Origin: Bin34 sp963422415
Lineage (GTDB): Bacteria > Chloroflexota > Anaerolineae > Caldilineales > Caldilineaceae
Length of the DNA stretch: 64,000 nucleotides
Reading direction: 5' to 3'
Assembly: GCA_963422415.1 (NCBI GenBank)
Contig: OY729430.1
Location: 1,674,001 to 1,738,000, forward strand
The notes beneath the pieces are model-generated. The model made no database searches. It was not told the DNA's origin and saw only the letters and a program-made list of their open reading frames with translations. How positions within the stretch are numbered: position 1 is the stretch's first letter; every line of letters begins with the position of its first letter. Position numbers and translations under genes: made by a program. Shown here in pieces: positions 62,911-64,000 of the stretch.

Positions 62911-63825
62911 ATGCAATTTGGCGCCAGTGTCTGGACTTTTTCCTGGATGCCCCCCTATGACGAGGCCTTGGCGCGAATCGCCCAACTCGGATACAAGGCG
63001 GCCGAGCTCATAGCCTGGAATCGGGAGATCCTCAAGGAGTATTACACGCCCGCCACGATGCGCTCCTTGAAACGGCTGCTGGCCGATCAGGGTCTGGAAC
63101 TCTCGGAGTTCGTTTCGACTCCCCGAGGCCTGGCCAGTCCCGAGGCCGCGGAGCGGGATGCCGCCGTGGATCACTTCAAGGAGATGGTGGACGTGGCGTT
63201 GGAATTGGGGACCGACATGGTCAATTCCGTTTCACCCAACGCCTTCAACCTCGCTATGCCCCGGATTCTGGACAAGCCAACGGCTCAGGAGTGGGGGGCG
63301 GATCTACCGAAAGGCCTGAATTGGGAAGAGAACTGGAAAGTCTATGCCGAAGTCACGGCACGCTGCTGCAAGATCTGCGAAGACAACGGAGTGCGCTGGG
63401 CCTTGGAACCTCACCCCTATCGCTGGATTCGGAATGCAGCCTCCATGATGCGCCTGATCGACCACGTGCAGTCCCCTGCCCTAGGCATGAATTTCGATCC
63501 CAGCCATCTCTTCCCGTCGGGCGAGATTTCCGAGCAAGTGGTGTACGAACTGGGAAACCGGGTATTTCATGCCCACTTCTCGGACAATGACGGGCAGACC
63601 AATGCCCACTGGCGGCTCGGCAAGGGCAAGATCGACTGGACCGCGGTCTTGGCGGCCCTGCAGGACACTGGCTTTGCGGGCACGATTTCCGTGGAGTTGG
63701 AAGATGTGCCGGGCACCGCGAATGCCAACGACGGCACAGCGACCGCGGCGTTTGACCGGGAAATGGCCTTGTCTCTGCAATATCTGACGGCCATCTGCCG
63801 CAAGCTGGGGATTTCGGTTCACTAG
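62911..63825 (+). CDS. Sugar phosphate isomerase/epimerase family protein (xylose-isomerase-like TIM barrel)
   Basis: A 304-residue AP-endonuclease-2-like barrel. Metal-site residues expected in this family appear in ALEPHPYRWI (Glu), GMNFDPSHLF (Asp-x-x-His), HAHFSDND (His) and SVELED (Glu). Such proteins epimerise or isomerise keto-sugars or inositol derivatives. ATG 62911 follows CAGGAG by six bases. It is divergent from the M20 peptidase gene, with no operon partner visible before the window end. Confidence 0.9.
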   Translation: MQFGASVWTFSWMPPYDEALARIAQLGYKAAELIAWNREILKEYYTPATMRSLKRLLADQGLELSEFVSTPRGLASPEAAERDAAVDHFKEMVDVALELGTDMVNSVSPNAFNLAMPRILDKPTAQEWGADLPKGLNWEENWKVYAEVTARCCKICEDNGVRWALEPHPYRWIRNAASMMRLIDHVQSPALGMNFDPSHLFPSGEISEQVVYELGNRVFHAHFSDNDGQTNAHWRLGKGKIDWTAVLAALQDTGFAGTISVELEDVPGTANANDGTATAAFDREMALSLQYLTAICRKLGISVH

Positions 63826-64000
63826 ACTCTGTCATTCTGACGCAAAGCGGAAAAGGCGACTGGCAGGACTGTCCAAAGGACACGCACCTACATAATCCCT
63901 GTCGACATTGTCTAGATTGGGAGGCAAGAATGTAATTTCCCTTTGCGCTTTTCCCAGCAATAAAAGTGGTTGCTGAAGTTATGGGCAAGGCGCGGTTTGG

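Overview
This 64 kb bacterial chromosome segment most resembles a Chloroflexota genome, probably an uncultured, sugar- and organic-acid-using heterotroph. That placement is an inference, not a measurement. It rests on the rplU-rpmA-rpmE-tdk order, the paired radical-SAM/DUF2344 genes, an archaeal-type HMG-CoA synthase beside a class II HMG-CoA reductase, a sulfolipid gene pair, and many Gfo/Idh, ThuA, phytanoyl-dioxygenase and sugar-isomerase type genes. There are no rRNA genes, CRISPR arrays or insertion sequences. Genes are tightly packed, with many ATGA/GTGA stop-start overlaps. Several sites fit a promoter of the form TTGACA-N17/18-TA(G/T)AAT.

Layout. 0-2.7 kb (+): lipoprotein thioredoxin, DUF2085 membrane protein, PhyH-type dioxygenase, rpsT. 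2.8-11.0 kb (-): alanine racemase, then a run of homocysteine methyltransferase/MTHFR fusion, GlcDE fusion, GlcF and a medium-chain dehydrogenase. 11.2-20.5 kb (-): AI-2E-type permease, manA, nitroreductase, three complex-I-like membrane proteins, HMG-CoA reductase, HMG-CoA synthase; most junctions overlap. 20.7-23.8 kb (-): maf and pcrA. 24-26 kb (+): Gfo/Idh oxidoreductase and ThuA, then tRNA-Arg(TCT) on -. 26.2-30.2 kb: a 6-phosphofructokinase with PPi-type active-site residues, then a divergent sqdX-like/sqdB pair for sulfolipid synthesis. 30.3-39.5 kb: a large unrecognised protein, a TPR membrane protein, a metallo-beta-lactamase-fold protein with an altered metal motif, the DUF2344/radical-SAM pair and a PLP enzyme. 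40.1-41.1 kb: a broken NAD-dependent epimerase gene. 41.4 kb: tRNA-Glu(CTC). 41.7-48.2 kb (+): sugar ABC importer (binding protein, two permeases, no ATPase) followed by a 1078-residue protein with two FAD domains. 48.4-50.2 kb (+): rplU, rpmA, rpmE, tdk. 50.2-53.7 kb: an unknown gene divergent from a three-gene operon (beta-RFAP-synthase-like GHMP protein, TrpF-like protein, zinc dehydrogenase). 54.5-59.2 kb (+): dnaE interrupted by a 323-residue intein. 59.2-63.8 kb: unknown protein divergent from a tyrosine recombinase, M20 peptidase, and a sugar-phosphate isomerase/epimerase family protein.

Themes. (1) Isoprenoid precursor synthesis by the mevalonate route, coupled to an orphan ion-pump-like membrane module. 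(2) Glycolate/2-hydroxyacid oxidation beside one-carbon/methionine metabolism. (3) Sugar uptake and oxidation. (4) Sulfolipid head-group synthesis. (5) Core replication and translation genes. The best candidates for something undescribed are the beta-RFAP-synthase/TrpF/dehydrogenase operon (50.97-53.66 kb) and the complex-I-like trio joined to the mevalonate genes (11.2-17.3 kb).
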